From positions 17,249 to 81,248 of the forward strand of contig NZ_JRVC01000034.1 of assembly GCF_000807925.1 (NCBI RefSeq): 64,000 nt of DNA, written 5' to 3'. The notes beneath the pieces were generated by a model. It had not been told where the DNA came from. It saw only the letters and a list, made by a program, of their open reading frames with translations, and searched no databases. This DNA comes from Novosphingobium subterraneum. GTDB lineage: Bacteria; Pseudomonadota; Alphaproteobacteria; Sphingomonadales; Sphingomonadaceae. A program made the translations under genes and the position numbers. This document shows positions 17,419-25,971 of the stretch, piece by piece. Numbering within the stretch: the stretch's first letter is position 1; the number at the start of each line of letters is the position of its first letter.

Positions 17419-18591
17419 TCATCGGCGTGCGTTCGACACGGACGTGAGCAGCTTTTGCAATTCGCCTCGATAGGTCTGAAGCCGAGCATCGACATTTGTC
17501 CTGGCTGTCGCGATCTGCGCCTTTAGTCGTTCGCGTTCTTGAATGTGTGCCAGAACGAATTGCAAAGCCTCGTCCACGCTATAGCCGGTTTCAGGCAGGA
17601 TGCAGTCATAGCCAAGAGAACCGAACAGCCCGGAGAACTTGCGGCTATATGCTGTGGGTACTACCGGGACGCCCGCCGAAAATGCTGCGATGCAGGCGTG
17701 CATTCTGCCAGCCACAAGCACATCCAGCCCGCTGATGTGCGACTTTGCGGCCTCGGCGCCTGAGAAATCCGGGATACGTCTTGCAAACGGATACATTGCG
17801 GCGAGACGGTCGGCCAAAGCGCCATCGTCATCGCCAGGGTCGGTCCGACTCGTTGCATGCGCGATCAATTCTATTTGTACGCTGTGGTCAGTCGCGAAAG
17901 TCTCAAGCAAAGCGTGAATGAAGCCGGCGTAATTGTAGGAGAGGCCGAACCTGTTCTCTCCACTTTCGGCTTGTCGATAGAGCAGGCCAGAGGCATTCAA
18001 GCCTATGCGAACAGGCTTGGAGTCATTGGTGGTCGGAGCGCGGGTGAAGGGGAGCTCAAAAGCCACGTCAGTTGCCAGGACAACGCGTGCACTTGGCGCA
18101 ATCTCGCGCGCTACGTCGAAGCTCTGAATATCTCGGGCGACGACACAGCGTGCGCGATTCATAACTGCTTTTGCAAGTTTGCGATAAATGGTACCGGTGA
18201 ACGGTCCTATCGTTTGTGGAGCAAGAACAAGCGGCACTTTGCGCACGTAAGCCAGGGCTTTAGTTGCCCATAGATAGGCAAAACGTTTCGGCCCATAAAT
18301 CTGCGCAAAGCTATCCCCAGCCCCAATATCGATAATCGCATCCAGTGACGCGAGAAGCGACCAGTATCCACGGGGAGATATGATGCTTCGACCGTCGACC
18401 ACGAAAACGTCAGCACTGTTTTTCCGCAAGGTTGAAGCGTCGTGATTGTCGCGCATGCCGATGACGATCAAATGCGCGTCAAGACCCAGTTTTTCCAATT
18501 CCTGACGGACTATGGCAATGTTCGAAAGGGTGAGGGCATCGACGCCGAGGTTCCCCGAGGCGAGCGAGTGCCAGAGCAATCCGATTTTCAT
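17419..18591 (-). CDS. Polysaccharide pyruvyl transferase family protein
   Basis: Member of the pyruvyl transferase family (CsaB/WcaK-like), which adds ketal-linked pyruvate to EPS sugars from phosphoenolpyruvate. The 390-residue protein begins MKIGLLWHSLASGNLGVDAL and shows the family blocks IIDIGAGDSFAQIYG, VPLVLAPQTIGPF, CVVARD and the C-terminal VLVAGRMHACIAAFSAGVP with its conserved Arg-His. Start at the ATG 18591, eleven bases after the upstream lipoprotein gene stop. It likely decorates the EPS of this region with pyruvate; some members instead act as sulfur or sugar transferases, so the substrate is inferred. Confidence 0.85.
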   Translation of the reverse strand: MKIGLLWHSLASGNLGVDALTLSNIAIVRQELEKLGLDAHLIVIGMRDNHDASTLRKNSADVFVVDGRSIISPRGYWSLLASLDAIIDIGAGDSFAQIYGPKRFAYLWATKALAYVRKVPLVLAPQTIGPFTGTIYRKLAKAVMNRARCVVARDIQSFDVAREIAPSARVVLATDVAFELPFTRAPTTNDSKPVRIGLNASGLLYRQAESGENRFGLSYNYAGFIHALLETFATDHSVQIELIAHATSRTDPGDDDGALADRLAAMYPFARRIPDFSGAEAAKSHISGLDVLVAGRMHACIAAFSAGVPVVPTAYSRKFSGLFGSLGYDCILPETGYSVDEALQFVLAHIQERERLKAQIATARTNVDARLQTYRGELQKLLTSVSNARR

Positions 18592-18602
18592 GTGCAAGGG
18601 GC

Positions 18603-19472
18603 TCAGCGTGCATCTCCCTTGGCGGGGCCAGGCTCAGCTGTAGTGGCTTGACCCGTTTTTGTCACGAAAGCGGGATTAACCATCACTTTGGCCCGTTCGC
18701 GCTTTACAATAGTGTTAAGCGCATTCCGGACTTGCGTGGTGCTGCGCTGGTTGGTCAGGATAAAGCGCGCGGCTTGCAATGCGGCTGCATCCTCAAGAGG
18801 TTCGGCGCGGATCGCTGTGATCTGTGACATCACGAATCCACCATCTCCGCCGGGTGTCATCAGGAGCGCTCCCTCTTTCAGTCCGGCTGTTGTAGCGGCA
18901 ACTTCGGGCTCGAGACTGAGCGTGTCCATAATCGCGGCAGACCGGACATACTTTATGCCTGATCGTTCAAGCAGATCCTTTACCTGTTGCAAGCTTTGGT
19001 ATGCGGCCAACTGCTTGGCGATCGAAGTCGACACGGGCGGCAGAATGAACTGGTCGACTGTCAAAAGTTTACGTTGCGCAAAGCTGGCAGGGTGGGCTGT
19101 GACGTAAGCGGCAACCTCATCGTCTGAGACGTTCGGCACATTCTTTGATAGCGCGCTCCTGACAAGTTGCATGAGAGCCAAATCCCGAGCCCTGCTGAGT
19201 ACCATGGCCGCTTCCGGTGTCTTGTCCATTCCCTCTGACTGTGCATAAGCGGCAAGAATCTTGCGGGAAATCAGCCCTTCGAGCGCTTGTTGCTGAATTT
19301 CTCGCACGGCCACAGGATCATCCGGCAAAGAGGGGGTTTCAAGCCGGAGTTCAGCAGCAGTGATTTCCGCTCCAGCGATCCGTGCTACGACTTGGCCGGT
19401 GGGGGCTTTTTCCTTCTCGGCGCCGCAGGCGGTAAGGGCCAGGCAAGAGATCACCAGCGTAAATCTTATCAT
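18603..19472 (-). CDS. SurA/EpsD-like peptidyl-prolyl isomerase lipoprotein
   Basis: A 289-residue lipoprotein: MIRFTLVISCLALTACGAEK has a lipobox with Cys17. It then has a SurA-type helical N-domain with QQALEGLISRKILAAYAQ and a PpiC-like region ending FILTNQRSTTQVRNAL. EPS clusters with exosortases often carry such a protein (EpsD family), perhaps as a periplasmic chaperone for the outer-membrane export parts. The start at 19472 begins the signal peptide; the frame runs to 19661 but that extension overlaps the divergent gene. It precedes the pyruvyltransferase-like gene with an 11-base gap. Confidence 0.82.
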   Translation of the reverse strand: MIRFTLVISCLALTACGAEKEKAPTGQVVARIAGAEITAAELRLETPSLPDDPVAVREIQQQALEGLISRKILAAYAQSEGMDKTPEAAMVLSRARDLALMQLVRSALSKNVPNVSDDEVAAYVTAHPASFAQRKLLTVDQFILPPVSTSIAKQLAAYQSLQQVKDLLERSGIKYVRSAAIMDTLSLEPEVAATTAGLKEGALLMTPGGDGGFVMSQITAIRAEPLEDAAALQAARFILTNQRSTTQVRNALNTIVKRERAKVMVNPAFVTKTGQATTAEPGPAKGDAR

Positions 19473-19613
19473 AGTCCATTTGGCCTTCTGTGGGCGGGAA
19501 GTACGGAGGAACTCTCTACACAATCGAAATTTTCTGAGATAGGGGCAAATCACCATTTCCCTAATTTGGCTTGAATGCGCCGGTCGGGGCCAAATTCTTA
19601 ATCGAGGCTGTCT
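19473..19613. promoter_or_regulatory. Divergent promoter region
   Basis: About 140 bases between the EpsD-like gene (left) and the GelK-like gene (right). Both must start transcription here or nearby. It is AT-richer than its flanks; I cannot assign individual -35/-10 boxes with confidence. Confidence 0.4.
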
Positions 19614-20630
19614 ATGGCACGCGACCCGAAATTCTGTCTTGCTGCCTCGGGCGGTGGGCACGTGCGGCAGCTACTCGATTTGAAACCTTTTTGGGCGGAA
19701 TACGACCATTTCTTCGTGACTGAAGATACCGCGCTTGGTCGCTCGATAGCGCGCGACGAGACAGTGGAGTTTGTCCCTCACTTCGCTCTGGGCCAGGCGC
19801 GGCTCGGCTCACCTTTGAAAATGCTGCGTTCAGCATTCAAGAATATTTGGACGTCCTTACGCATCGTGCGCCGACACCGGCCAGACTATGTCGTTACGAC
19901 TGGCGCCGGATCTCAGGTTTTCATTGTGTTGTGGGCGAGGCTCCACGGCTCCAGAATCGTCTTGATTGACAGTTTCGCTCGTTTCGATGCGCCGAGTGCC
20001 TTTGCCAGGTTGGCAGGGCCGCTCGCTCATCTTCGAGTATCACAGTCTTCTGTTGCGGCTCAAAAATGGGGCGGTGCCGCAGTTTTCAACCCACTAAAGA
20101 TGATAGAGGGGCAAGGCCCGGAGAAGGAGGCTTTGGTATTTGCGACGGTCGGAGCGACATTGCCTTTTCCGCGCCTTTCAGACCTCGTGGTGCAAGCGAA
20201 AAGAAAAGGCCTCCTTCATGAGGAGGTGATCCTGCAAGTTGGTCAGGGTGGCTCCGTTGATGTTCCGGGCGGCGTCCTGGCAGTGGAAGAGCTCACTTTC
20301 GACGAGATCAAGGGCCTTCTTGCGCGCGCGTCGATCGTGATCTGTCATGGCGGAACCGGATCGATCGTCACCGCTCTGCAGAACTTTTGCCATGTTATTG
20401 TAGTGCCTCGCCGGTTCGAGCTTGGCGAACACTATGACAATCACCAGGAGGAAATAACAGCGGCGTTCGTGCAGCGCGGGCTGGTCAGAATGGCCGATGA
20501 TGAGGTCGAGCTAGAGAAGGCGCTTAACGAACTCCGTGGAGCGCCTGCAGTGGGCGCGACGACCGACCCTGCCGAACTCATGGACTTCTTGCGCGCCTGG
20601 GTTGCAAGAGAACAACTGAGTGCGCGCTGA
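19614..20630 (+). CDS. gelK: GelK/SpsK-like glucuronosyltransferase (Alg14-Alg13 fusion)
   Basis: Cytoplasmic-face glycosyltransferase predicted to add glucuronate to the lipid-linked intermediate, the second step in sphingan assembly. The 338-residue protein joins an Alg14-like N-domain (CLAASGGGHVRQLLDLKPFW, then VVTTGAGSQVFIVLWARL) to an Alg13-like GT28 C-domain (LVFATVGATLPFPRL, then VICHGGTGSIVTAL), which other organisms encode as two subunits. From memory it resembles SpsK/GelK of gellan-type clusters in length and layout. GAGG precedes the ATG by seven bases. UDP-glucuronate would come from ugd at 5.3 kb. It is followed by a strong terminator. Confidence 0.88.
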   Translation: MARDPKFCLAASGGGHVRQLLDLKPFWAEYDHFFVTEDTALGRSIARDETVEFVPHFALGQARLGSPLKMLRSAFKNIWTSLRIVRRHRPDYVVTTGAGSQVFIVLWARLHGSRIVLIDSFARFDAPSAFARLAGPLAHLRVSQSSVAAQKWGGAAVFNPLKMIEGQGPEKEALVFATVGATLPFPRLSDLVVQAKRKGLLHEEVILQVGQGGSVDVPGGVLAVEELTFDEIKGLLARASIVICHGGTGSIVTALQNFCHVIVVPRRFELGEHYDNHQEEITAAFVQRGLVRMADDEVELEKALNELRGAPAVGATTDPAELMDFLRAWVAREQLSAR

Positions 20631-20661
20631 ACAAAGTTTGGATCGCCGAAGCATCATGCAA

Positions 20662-20688
20662 AAAAGGGCTGCCAAGGGCAGCCCTTTT
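20662..20688. terminator. Bidirectional Rho-independent terminator
   Basis: A perfect 12-bp inverted repeat, AAAAGGGCTGCC-AAG-GGCAGCCCTTTT, lies between the convergent GelK-like and PEP-CTERM genes. The GC core flanked by A and T runs works as a terminator in both directions. Confidence 0.92.
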
Positions 20689-20705
20689 CAGATCTCCACA
20701 ACTGC

Positions 20706-21251
20706 TCAGGCAAATGCAGGAGTAGCGGCCTGACGGCGGCGTTGCCGAAGGGCGACGCCCGCGAAGCCAATGCCAAGAATCATCAGTGCCCAAGTCGACG
20801 GCTCGGGTACACCAGAGAGCGAAAGGATGCCGTTGTAAAAACCATTGGGCTGTGAAGACCCGGTGACGAGGATCTGCTGCGCGCCGGCCGGAATGCGGAA
20901 GTTGAGCAACGCCCGCTGCTCAGTGACGCCGGTGGATGTCGCCGGGATCACGGTGGAATTGAGCTTCACCCCATTCGAGATAAAGTTGACGTTGTATGAC
21001 TGATTCAATCCTGCGCGAGTCGAATCGATCACGACGCTCGCATTTCGCGCATAATTGGTGACGAACGTGAACACGTCGTTGAAGTGGGCGGGATACTCTG
21101 CAGGGTCGGTGTTGCCGAACGTGCCCCCGACGTTAGCGGTGTAGTTGATGAAGCACGAGTTGGTGCCCGTCGATGTGCAGGTTGCTGCAGACACCGGGGC
21201 AGACGCAAGAGCCCCTGCGGAAACAATCGCAGTAAGGAATGCCTTCTTCAT
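20706..21251 (-). CDS. PEP-CTERM sorting-domain protein
   Basis: A 181-residue exosortase substrate. Signal peptide MKKAFLTAIVSAGALASAPVSA is followed by a secreted domain with two cysteines (residues 25 and 33) and a FIPxxx-like beta-rich body. The C-terminus is the sorting signal: VPEPSTWALM, a hydrophobic stretch LGIGFAGVAL, and basic RQRRRQ. AGGAG lies seven bases before the ATG. It is the clearest PEP-CTERM protein in the window. The upstream 400 bases hold a possible promoter, TTGCGC with 17 bases to TACATT. Confidence 0.92.
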   Translation of the reverse strand: MKKAFLTAIVSAGALASAPVSAATCTSTGTNSCFINYTANVGGTFGNTDPAEYPAHFNDVFTFVTNYARNASVVIDSTRAGLNQSYNVNFISNGVKLNSTVIPATSTGVTEQRALLNFRIPAGAQQILVTGSSQPNGFYNGILSLSGVPEPSTWALMILGIGFAGVALRQRRRQAATPAFA

Positions 21252-21671
21252 AGCTTAACTCCTGACAAAAAGCAGCAAGAAAAGCCGGACCCGCCATCGA
21301 ATCCAGTCACTTGGCTTGTTTGGTAAATGTAGTGTTAAGCACGCTGCAGCGCAACACGGAATCACGTCGACCGTCCCAAAACGGGAGTGTTTGTTGATGA
21401 ATTTTTTGCAAGGAACAATACTGCCGCGGCCACGTTAAGCTTAGATTTTTCGTTCTGGTTTGGCCAACACAACCTTGCTTTGTGGCACATACGGTTGGCG
21501 CGGATCGGGCTCGGCGAGGTGGCCGGTCAGAGCATGCTGCGAGTATATGCGGGCCGTTTTGTCAGCACTGGGGAGTCGTAGTCGGGCAAGGTCTGCGTAT
21601 GTCGAATCGATGAGACGAACGCGAACAACGTTGTGACGGGTCGCCCCCTCAGTCGTCGGGTGTCTCCCCTT
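21252..21671. other. Regulatory region upstream of PEP-CTERM gene
   Basis: About 420 bases with no gene. On the minus strand, roughly 110 bases before the PEP-CTERM ATG, TTGCGC and TACATT are separated by 17 bases and could be a sigma-70 type promoter. I see no sigma-54 site of the type that drives PEP-CTERM genes in some other exosortase systems. Confidence 0.3.
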
Positions 21672-22979
21672 CTAGTCTTGGGCCGCCGTGGTCACGTCTG
21701 AGGGCGCCATGCCCGTGTCTGGCCAATATTTTAGGGCCAAGATCTGCGGAATGCTGTCGTCACAGAAGAGGAACTGGCCATCAGTCCCCTGCCATTGGCG
21801 AGAGTCAGCTCCCAGCGTCGCGATGATTTCTTTCACCATGTCTTCCGGCAGCAAGCCGAAGTTCTTTTGCGCAAACCGCCCGGCTGCAAACAGCGAGGTC
21901 GGCTTTATTTTTGCCTCCAGGCAGTTCAGCTGTGCCTGCGCCGTGGGCGATAAGCGGGAATGCATGTCATCAAGCACCAGTTCGACTGCTACTCGGAGGT
22001 CCTGGCTTGAAATGACTCGCCTGTCGTTCTCCAATGCGGTGCGAGCCGAATACTGTCCAAGAAGGTTGGCAAGATAAGGTGAACCATTGCTCATCTCAAT
22101 GAGCAGGTCGCGCGTCGCGTTCTCGAAGCTGAAGTTACCGATCGTCTCGCCTTTTGCTATGATCTGGCCGAGCTCATCAGGCGCCATGCCCGCGACCGCA
22201 ATCCCGAGGACATTGCGCCTGATGGACGGAACGTGTGCGACAAGCTCCGACAAATTAAGCGCAACGCCGCCAATGACTAGTTGCACGCGCGCCGACCGAT
22301 CAGAGAGGCTCTTGATCAGCTCTGCAACCTTGTCACGAAATCCCTGCTCGGGTGATCTGTCGAATTCATCGAGAATGATCAAAAGTTTAGTGCCTGTGAG
22401 CTTTACAAGCTCTTCGCTCAGGGATGCGGGTGTCACGGGGTCTTCACCCAGAATGTCACCCAGGCTGCGGTCACGCTCGACTTCAAGCGAGGATGGGTCG
22501 TATCCGGCGTGATAAAGCAGGGGAACATCGCGCGCGACCGCGCGAAAGAGGCTGTCGAACGTGCTGCTCTCGCTGCAGGATGCGTAGCGAACCAGATAAC
22601 GGGCGTCTTTCGCCAGGATGGCCAGCACGTGGAGGAGCGAGGTCTTACCTATCCCGCGGTCGCCGAAGACGACGAGATGCATGCCCTGATCCTCGACTGC
22701 ACTGATCATCCTGTTGAGCAGCTTTGTGCGGCCTGCGAATCGGCCTAGATCGGAAACTGGCTGAGCAGGCGTGAACGCGCGTGATAACAAGGTGCGCGTC
22801 GCAGCGCCACGTGGCGAGCGCAGGCGTTCTTCACGCGAAAGTCCCTTGAAACGAGGGAAAGACGCGGTGTCTCGAGTTTGATTGAAGGTGCCGGCTGGAA
22901 TATTAGGTGCAGCGCGCGGACCTGATTTCTTCGTCGACTTGGAACCGAAAAATCGTTGAAACCAGGATTTGGACTGCAT
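21672..22979 (-). CDS. AAA/STAND-like ATPase in the exosortase gene set
   Basis: A 435-residue cytoplasmic P-loop ATPase. Walker A is GDRGIGKTS (106-114); Walker B is LLIILDEFD in the middle third; the region after (NFSFENATRDLLIEMSNGSPYLANLLG) matches the lid and winged-helix part of Orc1/STAND ATPases. The first 70 residues are basic and low-complexity. There is no DNA-binding or sensor domain I recognise. It lies between a PEP-CTERM gene and the likely XrtV-accessory gene on the same strand, so a role in exosortase function or EPS control is suggested by context only. Confidence 0.78.
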   Translation of the reverse strand: MQSKSWFQRFFGSKSTKKSGPRAAPNIPAGTFNQTRDTASFPRFKGLSREERLRSPRGAATRTLLSRAFTPAQPVSDLGRFAGRTKLLNRMISAVEDQGMHLVVFGDRGIGKTSLLHVLAILAKDARYLVRYASCSESSTFDSLFRAVARDVPLLYHAGYDPSSLEVERDRSLGDILGEDPVTPASLSEELVKLTGTKLLIILDEFDRSPEQGFRDKVAELIKSLSDRSARVQLVIGGVALNLSELVAHVPSIRRNVLGIAVAGMAPDELGQIIAKGETIGNFSFENATRDLLIEMSNGSPYLANLLGQYSARTALENDRRVISSQDLRVAVELVLDDMHSRLSPTAQAQLNCLEAKIKPTSLFAAGRFAQKNFGLLPEDMVKEIIATLGADSRQWQGTDGQFLFCDDSIPQILALKYWPDTGMAPSDVTTAAQD

Positions 22980-23023
22980 TGATCGAACACCGTATTGAGC
23001 AGAAGAGTGGTTTGCAGAAAGCT

Positions 23024-23263
23024 TCAGGCCCTAAACCGGGGCTTCAGTACGTAATAGAGGTAGACCAGGGTCGAAAGCATTAAGACGCTCGCGAGAAGCA
23101 CATAACCACTGTTGCCCGCATAATTGGCTGCGGCACAGGCAGTTGCAGGAGGGAGATAATGCCATGGCGTATCTTTCGGCTCCTCGGCTGCCGACCTCTG
23201 CAGGTAAAGCACGGCAAGGCCTGCGAAGATGAGGACTGTAAGCCAGTCAAAGATTGTTTCCAT
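23024..23263 (-). CDS. Probable XrtV sorting-system accessory membrane protein
   Basis: A 79-residue protein with two transmembrane helices: IFDWLTVLIFAGLAVLYLQR near the N-terminus and GYVLLASVLMLSTLVYLYYV near the C-terminus, joined by a polar loop DTPWHYLPPATACAAANYAG. From memory this pattern matches a small family annotated next to exosortase V in sphingomonads. The start at 23263 begins directly with METIFDW; the frame to 23398 adds an unlikely N-terminus. It is upstream of the ATPase gene on the same strand with a 44-base gap, so the two may be co-transcribed. Confidence 0.65.
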   Translation of the reverse strand: METIFDWLTVLIFAGLAVLYLQRSAAEEPKDTPWHYLPPATACAAANYAGNSGYVLLASVLMLSTLVYLYYVLKPRFRA

Positions 23264-23482
23264 GGCGCTCTCTGGGTTGTCGCGGTGAACCGGACCGGCA
23301 GTTAGCGCAATTCCGGGCTGAGCGCGAATGCAATTTCGCGCCGTGCATAATCGGGACGATCTGGACGCCTTGAGCCGCGCTCGAAAGCCCTGCGCCAACG
23401 TTAACCACGCCTAGCCAGTGCCCTTTTAACAAATCGAACGGATAACCGGGCTTGGGGATAAGCACTTCCACGGGGTTAAAGA

Positions 23483-25435
23483 ATGTCAGTCATCACCGTT
23501 TCAACCAGCTCGCAGCTCGTTGCGGCTCTTACTAAAGCGCGAGCCGGAGACGTCATTTCGCTCCTGCCAGGCGACTATTCGTCGGTAACGATCAAGGGCA
23601 TCAACCCCACAGGAACCGTGACGATTACGTCCGCGGACCCGAGTGCGCCTGTTGCGCTCAACGGATTGAAGGTGACGAACTCGAGCAATCTGGCTTTTGA
23701 CAATCTCCATTTTGCCATCACCGGGGGCGCTAATCTAACACCATTCTCGGTGATGAGTTCCTCCAATATTGCATTTTCCCGGCTCGACGTCGGCGGTCAG
23801 CCGCTGGGATCGGAGGCTGTCAGCACAGGGCTGATGATCCGGGGAAGTCAGTCAATCTCGGTGACAAACAGCAATTTTCATGATCTGCGCTTTGGCATCT
23901 CGATGCTCGACAATAGCGGCGTCACCGTCACGCAATCGCTTTTTCATGACATCCGTACTGACGGTATCCGCGGGGGAGGGAACTCGAATGTCACCATCAC
24001 CAGCAATGCTTTCACGGACTTCCATCCCGCGGTTGATGACCATGCCGATGCCATTCAGTTCTGGACAAAGAACACGCTTTCCTCAGCCAGCAACATTGTC
24101 GTCAGCGGGAATGTCATAGAACGCGGAAACGGCGACGCGAGCCAGGGGATTTTCTTTCGCGACGAAGTTGGAAACCTGCCATTTCTGAACGTGACGATTT
24201 CCGACAACGCCGTCATCGGCGGATTGTACAACGGAATTACCGCCGATGGCGTCAAGGGCGGTTCGATCACTAATAACATCGTTGCCGGGTTTGCCGACCA
24301 GACCAGCTGGCTTCGCGTCCAGAACTCGCCCGGACTTTCATTGCAGGGCAACGTGGTGACCGGATTTGTCTCGGACCTCGATGCAGCTCTGCCCGCCGGA
24401 AACACGACGATCGCATACTCGACGGACGACGGTGCTGCTGCGCTTACGCAGTGGCTGAAGTCGCACGATATTCCGAAAGCATTCGGAGGCAGCCTTGCCA
24501 ATTTTCTCGGCTTTTTCGGTCACGAGGGATCTTTTCTGACTGCTGCTCTGGCATTGCCAACAAGTGTTACCGTTCAGGGAACAGGCCTTTCCGACAAGCT
24601 CGTCGCGGACTCAACCCTGAACTCTTTTGTATTTGGCGGCGCTGGCGATGACACCCTTACTGGCAATGGAGTTCACGCCCAGCTCGCCGGCGGTGAAGGA
24701 AACGATACCTTTATCGTTAAGGGTCCTGGTGATCTCGTCATCGAACTGGCCGGCCAGGGGACTGACACGGTGAACGCGTTCAGCGATTACACCTTGACCG
24801 CAAACGTGGAAAACTTGCGGCTGTCGGGTACGGCGACTGAGGGTGCTGGCAACGAGCTTGCCAACCGTATCATCGGCAACGGCATGGACAATGTCCTCCG
24901 AGGACTGGCAGGCGACGATACTTTGCAGGGCGGAGATGGCAACGACCGGCTTTTCGGTGACGACGGTGCCGACGTGTTACGGGGCGATGCCGGAAATGAT
25001 CGCTTGGAAGGTGGACTTGGGGATGACCAGCTTTTCGGCGGCGAGGGCAGCGATGTCCTGTTCGGCGGAGCCGGCAACGATATCCTCGAAGGTGGAGCTG
25101 GATCCGATATTCTGACCGGCGGTGCCGGAGCCGATGTCTTCCGTTTCCGCGCCGATGCTTTGTCGGGGAGCGATGTGACCGTAATCACAGACTTTGCGAG
25201 AGGTTACGATCGCATTGACTTGCGCGCCATTGACGCAATTGCTTCGTCGGCAACGAACGATGCATTTTCCTGGATCGGAAGCAGCAACTTCACAAAACAT
25301 GCGGGCGAACTGCAGGTGAAGGCGGTAAGTGGCGGCATGATGCTGGCGGGCGACGTCAATGGCGACGGCATTGCCGATTTTCGCGTGATGCTTCAGGGGC
25401 TGAGTGCGCTGTCCTCTTCAGACGTAAATCTCTGA
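23483..25435 (+). CDS. Secreted RTX protein with parallel beta-helix (SpsR/GelR-like candidate lyase)
   Basis: A 650-residue protein without an N-terminal signal peptide. Residues about 1-320 form right-handed beta-helix coils with a conserved core (IRTDGIRGGG at 157-166, DDHADAIQFW at 185-194), as in polysaccharide lyases and C5-epimerases. Residues about 384-552 hold RTX nonapeptides (GGAGDDTL, GGDGNDRLFG, GGAGNDILEG), which bind calcium and mark type I secretion; the C-terminal 100 residues carry a serralysin-like tail. The likely exporters are the ABC ATPase and adaptor at 39.2-42.3 kb and the TolC-like protein at 61 kb. Sphingan clusters encode a comparable protein, SpsR/GelR. Catalytic function is not proven. 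Confidence 0.88.
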   Translation: MSVITVSTSSQLVAALTKARAGDVISLLPGDYSSVTIKGINPTGTVTITSADPSAPVALNGLKVTNSSNLAFDNLHFAITGGANLTPFSVMSSSNIAFSRLDVGGQPLGSEAVSTGLMIRGSQSISVTNSNFHDLRFGISMLDNSGVTVTQSLFHDIRTDGIRGGGNSNVTITSNAFTDFHPAVDDHADAIQFWTKNTLSSASNIVVSGNVIERGNGDASQGIFFRDEVGNLPFLNVTISDNAVIGGLYNGITADGVKGGSITNNIVAGFADQTSWLRVQNSPGLSLQGNVVTGFVSDLDAALPAGNTTIAYSTDDGAAALTQWLKSHDIPKAFGGSLANFLGFFGHEGSFLTAALALPTSVTVQGTGLSDKLVADSTLNSFVFGGAGDDTLTGNGVHAQLAGGEGNDTFIVKGPGDLVIELAGQGTDTVNAFSDYTLTANVENLRLSGTATEGAGNELANRIIGNGMDNVLRGLAGDDTLQGGDGNDRLFGDDGADVLRGDAGNDRLEGGLGDDQLFGGEGSDVLFGGAGNDILEGGAGSDILTGGAGADVFRFRADALSGSDVTVITDFARGYDRIDLRAIDAIASSATNDAFSWIGSSNFTKHAGELQVKAVSGGMMLAGDVNGDGIADFRVMLQGLSALSSSDVNL

Positions 25436-25449
25436 TGCCAAGATGGCGG

Positions 25450-25911
25450 TTAAGGGCGGTATAGCTTTCGGGTGTTTTCATCTGCATAGGGCAGGCGTCC
25501 AAAACGACCGAGTTTGAGATCACTGCGCAGGATGCGTGCTGGATTTCCGCCGACAGCACATCCTGCGGGGACGTCATCAAATACCGTTGCGCCGGCCCCT
25601 ACGATGGAGCCATCGCCGATCGTAACCCCGGGCAGGATGGTCGAGCTGCCGCCGATGAAGCAATTCTTCCCGATCCGGATCGGTCTGACATCGCCGGAGA
25701 TAGTTTTCGTTATGAGCAAGGTCTTAAAGGCGATCAGCGATCCTTCGGCCACGACTATGCTGCCTCTTGCGCCTGAAATCATCGTTGCAGACAAAGAAAG
25801 GCTGACGGATTTGTCCATGACAACGCCGTGGCGTAGCGTCAGCCATCGCCGCCGCAGACCTGTCACCAGATAGCGCACCTTGCGTAACCGGTTCAACGAC
25901 CATACACTCAT
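25450..25911 (-). CDS. Hexapeptide-repeat acetyltransferase
   Basis: A 153-residue left-handed beta-helix acyltransferase. Hexapeptide turns are visible as SIVVAEGSLIAFKT, IRIGKNCFIGGSSTILPGV and TIGDGSIVGAGATV, with the terminal AVGGNPARIL common in Maa/NodL-type enzymes. I placed the start at ATG 25911, five bases after AGGTG; the frame continues to 26490 but overlaps the divergent gene. It shares an intergenic region of about 60 bases with the second acetyltransferase, so both may be induced together. Likely O-acetylates a sugar of the EPS. Confidence 0.82.
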   Translation of the reverse strand: MSVWSLNRLRKVRYLVTGLRRRWLTLRHGVVMDKSVSLSLSATMISGARGSIVVAEGSLIAFKTLLITKTISGDVRPIRIGKNCFIGGSSTILPGVTIGDGSIVGAGATVFDDVPAGCAVGGNPARILRSDLKLGRFGRLPYADENTRKLYRP

Positions 25912-25971
25912 TTGGCACCTCGACATCGGCCATTGCACAGCCAGACATTTCTCAATTATTGGAGTTGCATG
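25912..25971. promoter_or_regulatory. Divergent promoter of two acetyltransferase genes
   Basis: Sixty bases separate the two divergent acetyltransferase starts, so at least one promoter must lie within or just inside the genes. The region also holds the GGAG for the right-hand gene. Confidence 0.35.

Noticed and set aside
17090..17422. 110-residue minus-strand frame after the pyruvyltransferase-like gene
   Set aside because: No domain, no ribosome binding site, and composition typical of non-coding GC-rich DNA.
21360..21372. Possible sigma-54 promoter for the PEP-CTERM gene
   Set aside because: I could not find a TGGCAC-N5-TTGC pattern at the right spacing; a sigma-70 type pair fits better.
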